A DNA stretch of 12,664 bases from Hadesarchaea archaeon (GTDB lineage: Archaea > Hadarchaeota > Hadarchaeia > Hadarchaeales > Hadarchaeaceae). The notes under the pieces are model-generated. The model saw only the letters and a program-made list of their open reading frames with translations. It made no database searches and had not been told where the DNA came from. Where the stretch lies: assembly GCA_012962055.1 (NCBI GenBank), contig DTYD01000031.1:1-12664 (forward strand), given 5' to 3'. Made by a program: the position numbers and the translations under genes. Below are positions 7,234 through 12,664 of this stretch, piece after piece; position 1 is the stretch's first letter; each line of letters begins with the position of its first letter.

Positions 7234-7240
7234 AGGTGAT
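7234..7240 (+). promoter_or_regulatory. Shine-Dalgarno AGGTGAT deciding the serA start
   Basis: AGGTGAT matches seven bases of the archaeal consensus GGAGGTGAT. It is followed by four bases and then TTG at 7245, the spacing expected for a start at TTG. The competing ATG at 7239 overlaps this motif, and GTG 7212 lies before it, so TTG 7245 is the best-supported start. Confidence 0.55.
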
Positions 7241-7244
7241 GGCG

Positions 7245-8153
7245 TTGGCAAAAGTACTTGTTGCAGATAAGATCCACGAAGACGGCTTAAAATTGCTCCA
7301 AGAGTTTGCTGAAGTCGAGGTAGCGACGGGTTTGAAACCAGAGGAGCTGGTCGAACGTGTCGGAGACAAGAATGTAATAGTTGTCCGGAGCGCGACAAAA
7401 GTGACGAATGATGTCGTCGCGGCCGGCAAACAGTTAAAGATAATCGCAAGGGCAGGAGTGGGACTAGACAATATAGATGTTGAGGCGGCAAAGTGCAGAA
7501 ACATCAAGGTCATCAATGCACCTGAAGCACCGGCGGTTGCCGTAGCAGAACTAGTTTTCGCATACATGCTAACGTTTGCAAGACATATACTCCGGGCGGA
7601 TTCTGGTACCAAGCAGGGAAAATGGGAGAAAAAAGAGCTCATGGGTACAGAACTGAGGGACAAGACATTAGGAATCGTTGGTACGGGCCATATTGGACAG
7701 AAGGTCGGATACATGGGTGCGGCATTCAAAATGAACTTGCTTTTCCACGACATAGTTCAAAATGAGGAACTTGCTAAACGAACAGGTGGTAAATACGTAG
7801 ATTTGAAGACCTTACTACAAGAATCGGATTACATCACCCTGCATGTGCCGTTACTCCCGGAGACAAAACATATAGTTGGAAACGCGGAGTTAAAATTGAT
7901 GAAACCCACGGCAGTACTGATTAATACCTCCCGTGGCGCGATCGTAGACGAAAAGGCATTGATCGAGGTACTACAAGATAAAAAAATTGGCGGCGCATGT
8001 TTAGATGTTTATGAGAACGAACCACTACGCGAGAGTCCGTTGTTTGACCTGCCAAACGTGATCCTTACACCACATATCGGGGCGTCAACAGTGGAGGCTC
8101 AGCGCGAAGCAGCGATTATTATAGCCAAGAAAATAAAAGACACATTAAAGTGA
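7245..8153 (+). CDS. serA: D-3-phosphoglycerate dehydrogenase, short form
   Basis: It likely oxidises 3-phosphoglycerate with NAD+ as the first step of serine synthesis. The 302-residue protein has the D-2-hydroxyacid dehydrogenase fold: substrate domain at both ends, with the ARAGVGLDNID signature (69-79), and a central Rossmann domain with GTGHIG (146-151). The catalytic triad is present: Arg230 (NTSRGAIVDE), Glu259 (DVYENEP) and His277 (TPHIGAST). It stops after the catalytic domain, with no ASB or ACT domain, unlike the roughly 520-residue Methanocaldococcus enzyme; such short forms occur in Pyrococcus and Sulfolobus and would lack ACT-based serine feedback. Start TTG 7245 is supported by its ribosome-binding site; GTG 7212 and ATG 7239 are alternatives. 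Together with serS in the same window it links serine supply and use, though they are in separate operons. A different 2-hydroxyacid substrate is possible. Confidence 0.88.
   Translation: MAKVLVADKIHEDGLKLLQEFAEVEVATGLKPEELVERVGDKNVIVVRSATKVTNDVVAAGKQLKIIARAGVGLDNIDVEAAKCRNIKVINAPEAPAVAVAELVFAYMLTFARHILRADSGTKQGKWEKKELMGTELRDKTLGIVGTGHIGQKVGYMGAAFKMNLLFHDIVQNEELAKRTGGKYVDLKTLLQESDYITLHVPLLPETKHIVGNAELKLMKPTAVLINTSRGAIVDEKALIEVLQDKKIGGACLDVYENEPLRESPLFDLPNVILTPHIGASTVEAQREAAIIIAKKIKDTLK
8116..8123 (+). promoter_or_regulatory. Possible TATA box for rpl15e
   Basis: TTATTATA lies in the 3' end of serA, 36-43 bases before the rpl15e ATG. That distance would give a leader of about 10-15 bases. It may mark the start of the exosome superoperon separately from the ychF-serA transcript. 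Evidence is a short AT-rich match only. Confidence 0.25.
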
Positions 8154-8158
8154 AATGA

Positions 8159-8698
8159 ATGAGAGAAAAATCGCGGGAATTCACGCGGCAGAGGATACGG
8201 GGATGGCGTCATGGCCCGGCCGTCGCGCGCATTGAACGCCCGACCAATCTGAAAAGGGCCAGGGCACTTGGGTACAAGGCAAAACAAGGCATTGTTGTGG
8301 TCTGGACCCGCGTCAGAAAGGGCGGCAGGAGAAAAGCGAGGCCGTCGCGGGGACGAAAACCCAAGCGAATGGGCGTTTCAAAGATAGTTCCTAAAAAGAG
8401 CCTCCAACTGATTGCAGAAGAGCGAGCGGCCAGAAAATATTCAAACTTGGAGGTTCTCAACTCGTACCCTGTGGGTTCAGACGGAGTAAGGGAATATTTT
8501 GAGATAATAATGGTGGACCCCAGTCACCCCGTTATCAAAAGTGACCCCCAGCTTAACTGGGTAGCTAATCCGTCGCAACGCGGACGGGTTTATCGAGGTT
8601 TAACCCGAGCAGGGAAACAGGCCCGGGGTTTGCTGTCAAAAGGCAAGGGGGCGGAGAGGGTGAGGCCCAGCGTCCGTGCACGGGGAAGAATAAAGTGA
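8159..8698 (+). CDS. rpl15e: 50S ribosomal protein L15e
   Basis: A structural protein of the archaeal large subunit, equivalent to eukaryotic eL15. The 179-residue product has the family core [63 protein letters not shown], the segment [17 protein letters not shown] and the basic C-terminus [22 protein letters not shown]. It is highly basic, as expected. The N-terminus is odd: family members usually begin with MYxYIREAWK-like residues before the RERxxxWR region, and here about 12-15 of these are missing. An in-frame TGA at 8156-8158, just before the ATG, rules out a longer form in this frame. It lies 5 bases after serA, opens the exosome superoperon gene order, and is followed 4 bases later by the RNA-binding protein gene. 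Confidence 0.96.
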   Translation: MREKSREFTRQRIRGWRHGPAVARIERPTNLKRARALGYKAKQGIVVVWTRVRKGGRRKARPSRGRKPKRMGVSKIVPKKSLQLIAEERAARKYSNLEVLNSYPVGSDGVREYFEIIMVDPSHPVIKSDPQLNWVANPSQRGRVYRGLTRAGKQARGLLSKGKGAERVRPSVRARGRIK

Positions 8699-8702
8699 GC
8701 AA

Positions 8703-9179
8703 ATGGAGTTTCCGTTCCGCAGCGCAGCGGTGAGCGTACACGCACACGCAACAGAGGATGAGAATAGGGTTCTGGAAGCCTTGAAAGCAATATTGCCGGA
8801 AGGTATAGAAATTCGGCGGTCGGGATTAAAAGGGCATTACGGGAACCAGATAACGTCTTTCGAAGCACGGATGAGCCGTGAGCCTGTCTTGCGTGAGTTC
8901 TGGAGGCGCATAGTGGCAAAGTTGCGGACAGGTGGGCTTGAAAAGCTCCGAGAAAGGGTGTTAACAGGGGTTGATGATTCCTGCCATCTTTACTTAAGGT
9001 TCGACAAACAAATCGCATGTGGGGGAGAATTAGTACACACGACCAGTGGCGATTCTATTCATGTCAAATTTAAAGTATCCGTGTTTCCGGCAAAACGTGG
9101 AAAAGCTATTGAACTCGTAGAAAAGTTTGTTAAAGAAGGTCAAAAGGATGAGGGAAAGACGAAGATATATCGCTTTTGA
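8703..9179 (+). CDS. RNA-binding protein of the archaeal exosome superoperon (COG1325/PF01877)
   Basis: A predicted small RNA-binding protein (COG1325, once called an exosome subunit on gene-context grounds); no enzyme activity is known. The 158-residue product starts FRSAAVSVHAHATEDENRVLEALKAILPEG, then RRSGLKGHYGNQITSFEARM, and later LYLRFDKQIACGGELVHTTSGDSIHVKFKV. The family order of strands and helices with the GHYGN-type motif is recognisable. No catalytic motif is visible. ATG 8703 lies 4 bases after the rpl15e stop. Its 3' end overlaps the Pop5 gene by 32 bases. The place between rpl15e and RNase P genes is the usual one in archaeal superoperons and supports the family call, although the role in RNA processing is inferred. 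Confidence 0.85.
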   Translation: MEFPFRSAAVSVHAHATEDENRVLEALKAILPEGIEIRRSGLKGHYGNQITSFEARMSREPVLREFWRRIVAKLRTGGLEKLRERVLTGVDDSCHLYLRFDKQIACGGELVHTTSGDSIHVKFKVSVFPAKRGKAIELVEKFVKEGQKDEGKTKIYRF

Positions 9180-9435
9180 GATCACGAAGGAAACAAACAC
9201 ATCGGAACTTAGACAAGTTATCAATTTTTTTCAAAACAGGACGCCAAAATCTGAACAATCGGTGTTGAGACTCATGTTCTACAATGAGCGCTCGCGGCGG
9301 GGTCTCCTCCGTTGCGGCCACAGACAGGTTGACGGGGTCAAGACGTCAATGTTGAAATCTGGGAAAATTTTTAGGGTTCTCGGTGTGTCAGGGACGATAA
9401 GGGCAGCAAAACGCAAATTTTTGGCAGATGGTTGA
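9148..9435 (+). CDS. rnp2: RNase P protein component 2 (Pop5/Rpp14 family)
   Basis: A protein subunit of archaeal RNase P, which trims 5' leaders of pre-tRNA; in studied archaea it works with the Rpp30 subunit. The 95-residue product has the family's start RRYIAFEITKET (5-16), the central RRGLLRCGHRQVDGVKTSM (50-68) and the end FRVLGVSGTIRAAKRKFL (75-92), the last being the most typical Pop5 motif. It is shorter than the usual 105-125 residues, partly at the N-terminus. ATG 9148 is preferred: GAAGGT at 9135-9140 lies 7 bases before it. An in-frame TTG at 9127 would add seven residues. It overlaps the upstream RNA-binding protein gene by 32 bases. The usual partner gene for Rpp30 is not beside it. 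The call rests on motif recognition plus the superoperon position. Confidence 0.85.
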   Translation: MRERRRYIAFEITKETNTSELRQVINFFQNRTPKSEQSVLRLMFYNERSRRGLLRCGHRQVDGVKTSMLKSGKIFRVLGVSGTIRAAKRKFLADG

Positions 9436-9475
9436 ACGCTTTTTGTGGGTGAAGAAGAGTCCAACTGTTATCATA

Positions 9476-9781
9476 TCATGGAAAAGATGGTATCTTACTT
9501 TTTTCACGCAGCCGGCACACCCCTGCCTCTCTAAATTTTACCCGTTCCTGGACGAACTCAATTTTATCGGCGAATGCCACAGATCGAACCGAAACGATGA
9601 GGATGCGGTCACGCCGTAGATCTAACCCTGTCAACAAGTTATTCGCCCAAGTAATATGAAGATGATGGCTCTCGTCGCTAGAAAGCTGAAAAATATCCCG
9701 GGCACATTCTGAAATACCGGTGGTTTTCCTTCTTCTTGCCCCTATTTTTTGGCATGTTTTATCCCTTTTTAACGGGTACAT
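9476..9781 (-). CDS. Possible small reverse-strand ORF, unrecognised
   Basis: This 101-codon open frame on the reverse strand runs from ATG at 9781 to TGA at 9476 and overlaps neither rnp2 nor psmA. I do not recognise the product. It is basic at the N-terminus (KRDKTCQKIGARRRKT), then has a mixed central part and an alternating hydrophobic stretch RILIVSVRSVAFADKIEFVQ. No domain, signal peptide or membrane segment is visible. No Shine-Dalgarno precedes the ATG, but a TATA-like TTAAAAATA lies about 18-26 bases upstream on that strand, a layout compatible with a leaderless transcript divergent from psmA. It could equally be a chance open frame in a regulatory gap. Low confidence. Confidence 0.2.
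   Translation of the reverse strand: MYPLKRDKTCQKIGARRRKTTGISECARDIFQLSSDESHHLHITWANNLLTGLDLRRDRILIVSVRSVAFADKIEFVQERVKFREAGVCRLREKSKIPSFP
9724..9770 (+). terminator. T-rich terminator-like region after rnp2
   Basis: A pyrimidine-rich stretch holds TTTTCCTTCTTCTT, then a run of six T (9745-9750), four T (9757-9760) and five T (9766-9770). Archaeal RNA polymerase commonly stops at such oligo-T tracts without a hairpin. A shorter six-T run at 9499-9504 is an earlier candidate. This would end the upstream transcript before the psmA promoter. Confidence 0.45.
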
Positions 9782-9827
9782 ACAGCCGAATAATAAATTA
9801 TTTTTAAGCGTTCTTCGTCAATCCATA

Positions 9828-9843
9828 GAAAAGGGTTAAATAC
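9828..9843 (+). promoter_or_regulatory. Probable BRE/TATA promoter of psmA
   Basis: GAAAAG (purine-rich, BRE-like, 9828-9833) is followed by GTTAAATAC with TATA-like TTAAATAC at 9836-9843. Transcription would begin near 9866, giving a leader of about 30 bases that contains the Shine-Dalgarno motif GAGGTG (9885-9890), 8 bases before the ATG. A second AT-rich element, TTATTTTTAAG (9799-9809 approx.), could serve an alternative start or the reverse strand. Confidence 0.55.
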
Positions 9844-9898
9844 GCTTTTGGCTTATGGTTATTGAATCAGTATCATCTGTTAACGAGGTGTATGTGAA

Positions 9899-10648
9899 AT
9901 GGCTTTTGTGCCACCCGGGGCAGGTTACGATAGGGCGATAACGGTATTCAGCCCTGACGGTAAGCTATTCCAGGTTCAATACGCCCAAGAAGCGGTCAAA
10001 AGAGGGTTGACTGCTCTTGGCATCACAGTAAACGAAGGCGTGGTTTTGGCTGCAGAAAAAAGAATTAAGGGCAAACTGGTGGAAGAAGTGTCCATCGAGA
10101 AAATTTTTCAAGTGGATGAGCATATGGGGGCCGCGGCATCCGGGTTAATTGCGGACGCCCGCGTCCTCATCGACCATGCACGCATAGAAGCCCAGATCAA
10201 CCGCTTGCGTTACGACGAGCCGATCAGCGTTCAGGCCCTAGCAAAGCGCATAGGGGACATCAAACAGTTGTACACACAGCACGGGGGCGTCAGACCATTC
10301 GGCGCCAGACTGTTGATCGCAGGAATTGACAACAACAAACCTCACCTCTTCGAGACTGACCCGAGCGGTGTGGTTGCGGCATACAAGTGTCAGGCGATAG
10401 GAGGCGGGGCCCAGATCGTTACAGAATTTCTAGAACGACGATACGACGAGAAGCTTTCAATGGACGAAGCCATCCTGCTTGCTATTGAGGCGTTGCGGAC
10501 GGTGGTCGGGGGTGAGGTCGATGCTGAAAAACTCGAGATGGCAATAATCCCGAGCAAGCGTAAACGCTTCGAAAAGCTAAGTTTAGAGAATTTAACCAAG
10601 TACATAAAGCGCCTTTCTAAACCTCCAGCCAAGCCTGCCAAGGAGTAG
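9899..10648 (+). CDS. psmA: 20S proteasome alpha subunit
   Basis: It forms the gated outer rings of the archaeal 20S proteasome, which degrades unfolded proteins with the PAN or related ATPase. The 249-residue protein has the alpha-type N-terminal signature YDRAITVFSPDGKLFQVQYA (10-29) followed by QEAVKRG, and later GLTALGITVNEGVVLAAEKR, HMGAAASGLIADARVLIDHAR and FGARLLIAGID. It has the alpha-type N-terminal extension and no beta-type N-terminal threonine, so it is a structural, non-catalytic subunit. The C-terminus is Lys/Pro/Ala-rich (LSKPPAKPAKE). ATG 9899 has GAGGTG 8 bases before it and its own upstream promoter. The stop lies 6 bases before the SBDS gene, and it is the first gene of the psmA-SBDS-rrp4-rrp41 unit. 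No beta subunit is in the window. Confidence 0.97.
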   Translation: MAFVPPGAGYDRAITVFSPDGKLFQVQYAQEAVKRGLTALGITVNEGVVLAAEKRIKGKLVEEVSIEKIFQVDEHMGAAASGLIADARVLIDHARIEAQINRLRYDEPISVQALAKRIGDIKQLYTQHGGVRPFGARLLIAGIDNNKPHLFETDPSGVVAAYKCQAIGGGAQIVTEFLERRYDEKLSMDEAILLAIEALRTVVGGEVDAEKLEMAIIPSKRKRFEKLSLENLTKYIKRLSKPPAKPAKE

Positions 10649-10654
10649 CGGGCC

Positions 10655-11347
10655 ATGGTAAAGCTAGAAGACGCGGTTATAGCCAGGATGTCAGGCCATG
10701 GCACAACTTTTGAGGTGCTAGTCGATCCAGAGCTGGCGATGATAATCAGGGCCGGAGAACCAACAGACATACGGAACGCATTGGCGGTCGACAAAGTTTT
10801 TAAAGACGCCAAAAAGGGAGACGCCGCGTCGGAGGAACTCATTCAAAAGGTTTTTGGCACGCTCGACGTGTTCAAAGTCGCAGAGGAGATTATTCGGAGA
10901 GGCGAGGTCCAGGTCACAACTGAACAGAGGCGCAAAATGCGTGAGCAAAGGTTGAAGCAGGTGGTTTCGCTGATAGCAAGACGCGCGATAAATCCTCAGA
11001 CTAATCTGCCCCACCCACCCGCAAGGGTCGAGGCAGCTGTTGCGGAAGCTAAAGTTCACGTCGACGAGTTCAAGAGTGCGGAGCAACAGCTTCCTAAGAT
11101 AATCAAGAAACTTTTGCCAATTCTTCCGCTGAAGTTCGAGAATCGCAGGATAGCGATTAAAATCCCAGCTCCCCACGTTGGCAGGACCCAGCGGGTTGTG
11201 AGAGAATTTGGCACTATCAAAGAAGAAAAATGGTTGGGGGACGGTTCTTGGACTGTGGTCGTTGAAATTCCAGCGGGGGTCCAAAGCGAATTCTTCGACA
11301 AGCTCAACAACCTTACAAAAGGGGAGGTCGAAACGAAGGTGTTGTGA
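10655..11347 (+). CDS. SBDS-family ribosome maturation protein
   Basis: The archaeal homologue of human SBDS/yeast Sdo1, which in eukaryotes helps release eIF6 from the 60S subunit; a role in archaeal large-subunit maturation is inferred. The 230-residue product has the three-domain plan: N-terminal FYSH domain (about 1-85, MVKLEDAVIARMSGHGTTFE, ALAVDKVFKDAKKGD), a central helical domain (about 90-160, TTEQRRKMREQRLKQVVSLI and the conserved INPQTNLPHPPARVEAAVAEA) and a C-terminal ferredoxin-like domain (about 162-230, RIAIKIPAPHVG). Length matches archaeal members. ATG 10655 is 6 bases after psmA. Its TGA shares one base with the ATG of rrp4, so the two are probably translationally coupled. 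This neighbour pair is a hallmark of the archaeal superoperon. Confidence 0.96.
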   Translation: MVKLEDAVIARMSGHGTTFEVLVDPELAMIIRAGEPTDIRNALAVDKVFKDAKKGDAASEELIQKVFGTLDVFKVAEEIIRRGEVQVTTEQRRKMREQRLKQVVSLIARRAINPQTNLPHPPARVEAAVAEAKVHVDEFKSAEQQLPKIIKKLLPILPLKFENRRIAIKIPAPHVGRTQRVVREFGTIKEEKWLGDGSWTVVVEIPAGVQSEFFDKLNNLTKGEVETKVL

Positions 11348-12039
11348 TGATCCACGTTCAAAATCGTGAACTCGTCGTGCCAGGACAACTAATTGCTGAG
11401 GGCGATTACAGATTGCGAGAAGGAGCTTATCGCGAGGGAAAACAAGTTTACTCTTCAGTTGTAGGGTTGGCGTATTTACACGGCGGGGAGATAAGGATCA
11501 TCCCTCTTCAAGGACCATACATACCGTCTCAGGGAGATCTGGTGGTAGGTGTAGTCGTGGATTCCTATCACTCTGGATGGATTTTGGATTTGAACTCCCC
11601 GTATACCGGAAACCTTTTCGTTTCCGATTTGTTGCACCGAAAAGTGGACCTTAACAGGGAGGACATAAGCAAGTACCTAAGTATCGGCGATGTAGTAGTG
11701 GCGGCGGTGAAGAACGTTGACGAACGTGTGCGTGTCCAGTTGGAAACGGGCGGGCCCAGAATGGGAAAAACCGATAGTGGGAAATTGGTGGAGATTTCAC
11801 CGGTGAAAATCCCAAGGGTGCTCGGGCGAAAGGGTTCCATGCTCAAAACGCTTCAGGAGATCAGCGGGTGTAAGCTTATAGTGGGGCAGAACGGACGGAT
11901 AATAGTTCAGGGCAAGGACTCGCAGATGGTGAATGCGGTGGTCCAAGCTTTGTTCATGATAGAGCGCGAAGCGCACACTTCGGGGTTGACCGACAGGGTG
12001 CGTCTTCGGCTTGAAAAAAATAAATTAGGAGGTAATTGA
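11347..12039 (+). CDS. rrp4: Exosome RNA-binding cap subunit Rrp4
   Basis: It caps the hexameric Rrp41-Rrp42 ring of the archaeal exosome and feeds RNA into it for 3'-5' decay or A-rich tailing. The 230-residue protein has an N-terminal domain (about 1-58, RELVVPGQLIAEGDYRLREGAY), an S1 domain (about 60-135, GDLVVGVVVDSYHSGWILDL) and a KH domain (about 145-210) with GRKG at 160-163 in VKIPRVLGRKGSMLKTLQEI. Rrp4 and not Csl4, because Csl4 has a zinc ribbon and no KH domain. ATG 11347 is chosen because GAAGGTG (11335-11341) lies 5 bases before it; the in-frame GTG at 11344 is too close to that motif. The last codons contain the ribosome-binding site of rrp41. The TGA at 12037-12039 is in the same frame as rrp41. 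Confidence 0.96.
   Translation: MIHVQNRELVVPGQLIAEGDYRLREGAYREGKQVYSSVVGLAYLHGGEIRIIPLQGPYIPSQGDLVVGVVVDSYHSGWILDLNSPYTGNLFVSDLLHRKVDLNREDISKYLSIGDVVVAAVKNVDERVRVQLETGGPRMGKTDSGKLVEISPVKIPRVLGRKGSMLKTLQEISGCKLIVGQNGRIIVQGKDSQMVNAVVQALFMIEREAHTSGLTDRVRLRLEKNKLGGN
12028..12033 (+). promoter_or_regulatory. Perfect Shine-Dalgarno GGAGGT pointing to ACG start of rrp41
   Basis: GGAGGT, inside the last rrp4 codons, is followed by six bases (AATTGA) and then ACG at 12040, in the rrp41 frame. The spacing is ideal for a start at 12040, and no ATG, GTG or TTG in that frame lies near it. Confidence 0.75.
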
Positions 12040-12664
12040 ACGGAAAAACCTGAGAAACTGATCGTCCACGGTAAGCGACTTGATGGACGCACGCCGGAGG
12101 AGTTGCGGCCGCTGAATATAGAAGCGGGAGTCCTGAAACGGGCGGATGGTTCGGCATACGTTGAACTTGGCGCAAATAAGGTGTTGGCAGCGGTTTACGG
12201 ACCTAGAGAAATGCACCCCAGGCACGACCAACAGTCAAACACCGCTGTGCTCCGTTGCCGCTACAACATGGCCCCTTTCTCAGTCGAGGATCGGAAGAGA
12301 CCCGGACCGGACAGACGCTCGTTGGAAATATCAAAGGTGATAAGGGAAGCGTTAGAACCCGTGCTGTTCCTAAAACTTTATCCCCGTTCAGTCATTGACG
12401 TTTTCATTGAGGTACTCCAGGCTGACGCGGGCACTCGCACAGCAGGAATAAACGCAGCTGTGGTGGCATTGGCTGACGCGGGTGTACCGATGAAGGATCT
12501 TGTGTCAGCTGTGGCTGTTGGAAAAGTTGACGGCACGATAGTTCTTGACTTAACAAAAGAGGAAGACCAGTGGGGCACAACGGACATGCCAATAGCGATT
12601 GTGCCGCAGAAAAAATTGATAACTTTACTGCAAATGGATGGTCACCTCACTGAGGAGGAATTTA
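12040..12664 (+). CDS. rrp41: Exosome catalytic subunit Rrp41, 3' end outside window
   Basis: The RNase PH-type catalytic subunit of the archaeal exosome, a phosphate-dependent 3'-5' exoribonuclease paired with Rrp42. 208 residues are visible. They include [20 protein letters not shown] (2-21), the sequence [23 protein letters not shown] (35-57), the RNA/phosphate region RPGPDRRS (87-94), [20 protein letters not shown] and the acidic active-site region [14 protein letters not shown]. The frame stays open to the window end. The start is unusual: the TGA of rrp4 (12037-12039) is in frame directly before it, the first codon is ACG (12040), and GGAGGT lies 6 bases upstream. The next possible ordinary start, TTG at 12103, would remove the conserved KRLDGR motif. 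I therefore place the start at ACG; a substituted ATG or a read error are alternatives. It lies directly after rrp4, as in other archaea. Confidence 0.93.

Larger units (their letters stand above)
9436..9898. other. 463-bp gap before psmA with T-tracts and promoter elements
   Basis: No forward-strand gene is convincing here. T-runs at 9499-9504, 9745-9750, 9757-9760 and 9766-9770 could end the rpl15e-rnp2 transcript by the archaeal oligo-T mechanism. AT-rich promoter sequence fills 9790-9845. The reverse strand is open for 101 codons from 9781 to 9476, which nearly fills the gap. I searched by eye for tRNA, RNase P RNA and SRP RNA landmarks and found none. The gap splits the superoperon into two transcription units. 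Confidence 0.6.

Noticed and set aside
7124..7753. 209-codon reverse ORF within serA
   Set aside because: Ser/Thr/Ala/Pro-rich low-complexity product on the opposite strand of a well-conserved dehydrogenase; a shadow frame.
9428..9619. 63-codon forward ORF after rnp2
   Set aside because: It overlaps the rnp2 end, runs through T-rich terminator-like DNA, has no ribosome-binding site and an aromatic-rich composition unlike a real protein.
9656..9716. Possible C/D box small RNA (ATGATGG, then CTGA at 9686 and 9709)
   Set aside because: The C box is imperfect, the C to D' spacing (17 nt) is longer than usual, no clear C' box is seen between the CTGA motifs, and the flanks do not form a terminal stem. 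Short motifs like these arise by chance.
1..12664. CRISPR array, integrase, attachment sites or defence system
   Set aside because: No spaced direct repeats, no integrase or defence genes; apart from the tnpB remnant the window is core archaeal genome.

Overview
The window is archaeal chromosomal DNA. It holds single-copy archaeal information-processing genes (S3Ae, L15e, archaeal RNase P protein Pop5, proteasome alpha, SBDS, exosome Rrp4 and Rrp41), a rare-type (methanogen-type, type 2) seryl-tRNA synthetase, archaeal Shine-Dalgarno motifs (GGAGGT, GAGGTG, AGGTGAT) and TATA-like promoters. All genes that I trust lie on the + strand and are tightly packed. The type-2 SerRS narrows the source to methanogens or one of the uncultured archaeal lineages that share this enzyme; the sequence alone does not let me name the lineage. 

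Layout. (1) 1-632: the 3' two thirds of a decayed TnpB (IS200/IS605/IS1341-type) gene, broken by a perfect 19-bp tandem duplication and by loss of a zinc-ribbon cysteine. (2) 655-4108: serS, rps3ae and glmM, joined by 1-nt stop/start overlaps. (3) 4109-4351: a 243-bp gap with a hairpin and a possible promoter. (4) 4352-8153: glmU-like bifunctional enzyme, a DUF2095-like small protein, a YchF/Ygr210-type GTPase and a short SerA. glmM and glmU together would convert GlcN-6-P to UDP-GlcNAc. (5) 8159-9435: rpl15e, a PF01877/COG1325 RNA-binding protein and Pop5. (6) 9436-9898: a 463-bp gap with T-rich terminator-like tracts, a psmA promoter and a possible opposite-strand small ORF. (7) 9899-12664: psmA, SBDS, rrp4 and rrp41 (cut by the window end). 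Blocks 5 and 7 are the well-known archaeal exosome/proteasome/RNase P superoperon, which couples ribosome assembly, RNA processing and decay, and protein degradation. 

The window is mostly ordinary core genome; I see no new defence or mobile system. The points most worth a second look are: rrp41 has no ATG, GTG or TTG start that keeps its conserved N-terminus, and appears to begin at ACG six bases after a perfect Shine-Dalgarno and directly after the in-frame TGA of rrp4; the RNase P subunit Rpp30, expected beside Pop5, is missing; the L15e N-terminus is short; a 101-codon opposite-strand ORF fits the superoperon gap; and the TnpB frameshift is explained exactly by one slippage-type duplication.
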